Assembly (NCBI RefSeq): GCF_009299835.1
Contig: NZ_VKCZ01000014.1
Location: 682,001-746,000, forward strand
DNA from: Microlunatus speluncae
GTDB taxonomy: Bacteria > Actinomycetota > Actinomycetes > Propionibacteriales > Propionibacteriaceae
Direction of reading: 5' to 3'
Length of the DNA: 64,000 bases
The position numbers and the translations under genes are program-made. The notes under the pieces are model-generated. The model had not been told where the DNA came from. It made no database searches and saw only the letters and a program-made list of their open reading frames with translations. Shown piece by piece: positions 62,997 through 64,000 of the stretch. Numbering within the stretch: the stretch's first letter is position 1; each line of letters starts with the position of its first letter.

Positions 62997-63011
62997 CAAC
63001 ACACTGTGCTG
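62997..63011. promoter_or_regulatory. TetR operator 2
   Basis: CAACACACTGTGCTG; its inner 13 bases match operator 1 with one change. Centre 32 bases downstream of operator 1's centre, three helical turns. Confidence 0.6.
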
Positions 63012-63035
63012 GTCAAACTGCGAAGGGCAGGGAAC

Positions 63036-63686
63036 GTGTTCGACGAGTGGCGACATCAGCGGGCGGTAGCGCGGGTGAAGGACGGCACCGGGCGGGAACT
63101 GAAGCGCTTCCGGATCTGGCACCTGCTCGGGCGCTCCTTGCTCTTCCTCCACCTCCCCGGGGCCGGCGGCCGCGAGCAGGAGTACGCGATCGACGTCCGG
63201 CATTGGGGCGAGCAGGAGGACGGCGAGGTCCGGGCCCACCTCTACCTGGACGGACGCCACTTGGCCCAGGCCAAGCTCCCAGCGGCCTTTCCGGTGCCGG
63301 GCGGCCACATCGAGGTCGCGACCAGCTCGTTCGGTCTCCGGCGCTGTCACTACGTCACGACCGACGGCACCGAACGGCAACTCACCCCGCACCCTCGCTC
63401 CCCCGAAGGCCGGCGCGCCCGCCTCGACCGCAATCACCCCACTGCGAGCCGCTGGATCGGCGTCGTCTCGGTGATCATGCTCGTCGTCGGACTCGGCCTC
63501 AACCTGCTGCAGGTGCTGGAGCCGATCTCGCGGATCCCACCGGTCAACGACCTGTTCGGCACCTTCGAATCGCCACTCCAGCTGCCGGTGTGGCTCAACC
63601 TCACCCTGGTGGCCGCCGCCGCGCTGGGCAGTGCCGAACGCGCCCTCCGGCTGCGCTACTCATGGCTCGACAGCGCCGCCAACTGA
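63036..63686 (+). CDS. Membrane protein controlled by TetR
   Basis: 216 residues from GTG 63036, preceded by AGGGCAGGG. The first 140 residues are soluble and beta-rich (HLLGRSLLFLHLPGAGG, VRAHLYLDGRHLAQAKL, GGHIEVATSSFGLRRCHYV), followed by two membrane helices near 147-167 and 190-207. No family recognised; not an obvious efflux pump. It is the only divergent partner of the TetR gene. Confidence 0.7.
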   Translation: MFDEWRHQRAVARVKDGTGRELKRFRIWHLLGRSLLFLHLPGAGGREQEYAIDVRHWGEQEDGEVRAHLYLDGRHLAQAKLPAAFPVPGGHIEVATSSFGLRRCHYVTTDGTERQLTPHPRSPEGRRARLDRNHPTASRWIGVVSVIMLVVGLGLNLLQVLEPISRIPPVNDLFGTFESPLQLPVWLNLTLVAAAALGSAERALRLRYSWLDSAAN

Positions 63687-63710
63687 CTCCTCCGATCAGT
63701 GCTCCCGGGG

Positions 63711-64000
63711 TCAGCCGAACCGGCGTTCGAGCCTGCGGCGGCGGGAGACAACGTCGTCGGGCTCGTCGCCGTACACCACCAACTGGGCCGTGCTGCGCCG
63801 GATCGCATTGTCGGTGCGGCCGGTGTCGTGGCCCGCGACGACGAGTACGCCGCCCGCCGCCAGGCTCGGCCGCAGTTCGGCCAGCAGGTCCGCGAGCGGC
63901 CCGGCCACGGTCAGCGTGACCGACTCGGCCGGACGGTCGAGAAGGTCGGGCCGGATCGACTGCAGCGCCAGCAGCGGGACCGACCCACTGGTGATCCGGA
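63711..64000 (-). CDS. C-terminal part of an unidentified protein (runs off window)
   Basis: The frame is open from the window edge to the stop at 63711 (about 95 residues seen). Reading downstream it gives VPLLALQSIRPDLLDRPAES, VTLTVAGPLADLLAELRPSL, GGVLVVAGHDTG, then an Arg-rich end RRRRLERRFG. Hydrophobic strand-turn patterns (VTLTVAG, GVLVVAGHD) suggest an alpha/beta fold. A GTG at 63908 is internal, not the start. No family assigned. Confidence 0.55.
   Translation of the reverse strand, partial: RITSGSVPLLALQSIRPDLLDRPAESVTLTVAGPLADLLAELRPSLAAGGVLVVAGHDTGRTDNAIRRSTAQLVVYGDEPDDVVSRRRRLERRFG

Overview
The window is about 70 % GC, densely coded, and has no rRNA, tRNA, CRISPR array, transposase or phage gene that I can see. 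RbpA, a mycothiol-dependent Rv2466c-type reductase, an Lnt/polyprenol-phosphomannose-synthase pair and many GTG/TTG starts with 4-base ATGA/GTGA overlaps place it in a free-living actinomycete. A Propionibacteriales soil organism (Microlunatus-like) is my guess; the genus is an inference.

Layout. 0-6 kb: a partial cyclic-nucleotide-binding protein, a broken grpB, an AraC/VOC/short-UvrA operon, a regulator plus stand-alone PEP-mobile-domain pair, and an APH-like kinase. 6-18 kb: a carbohydrate module made of a glycosyltransferase, ROK kinase, bicupin and GntR/UTRA regulator on the minus strand, facing an ABC sugar importer (binding protein and two permeases, no ATPase) and a Gfo/Idh/MocA dehydrogenase, then PhyH dioxygenase, AraC regulator and aldehyde dehydrogenase. 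18.07-18.93 kb: a gene-free repeat block. 18.9-27.5 kb: a run with a drug-resistance flavour, containing an APH kinase, an Otr(A)/Tet(M)-like ribosomal-protection GTPase, a thioredoxin-fold reductase, a StrB/hur-type kinase, a GNAT-like acyltransferase, another kinase and a SpoU-type rRNA/tRNA methyltransferase. 27.5-28 kb: an 18-bp tandem array flanked by copies of a 60-bp palindromic element. 28-39.6 kb: GH127 arabinofuranosidase, methyltransferase, the YczE/YczR pair, an HhH-GPD protein, a heterodimeric ABC exporter, NIPSNAP and WYL genes. 39.6-45.8 kb: Lpd, an XRE-MurA fusion, a second repeat block, a gamma-carbonic-anhydrase-like protein, PdxY and a class A beta-lactamase-like hydrolase. 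45.8-50 kb: a VapBC pair, membrane proteins, GDPD, MFS and RbpA. 49.8-54.8 kb: a second PhyH/AraC/ABC-importer module. 54.8-64 kb: a secreted/anchored protein, the operon Lrp-Lnt-Ppm-FxsA-serine hydrolase, a 5'-3' exonuclease, a virginiamycin B lyase homologue with all four catalytic residues, and a TetR/membrane-protein pair with a clear operator.

The strongest candidate for something new is the control region of the ribosomal-protection GTPase (19.89-20.07 kb). It combines a promoter resembling those controlled by WhiB7, a 35-codon upstream ORF with a strong ribosome binding site, and an 8-bp inverted repeat that hides the GTPase ribosome binding site. The next most interesting features are the families of intergenic repeats shared between distant gaps, an XRE domain fused to a MurA enzyme, and a strong excess of the palindrome TGATCA that seems to distort local codon choice.
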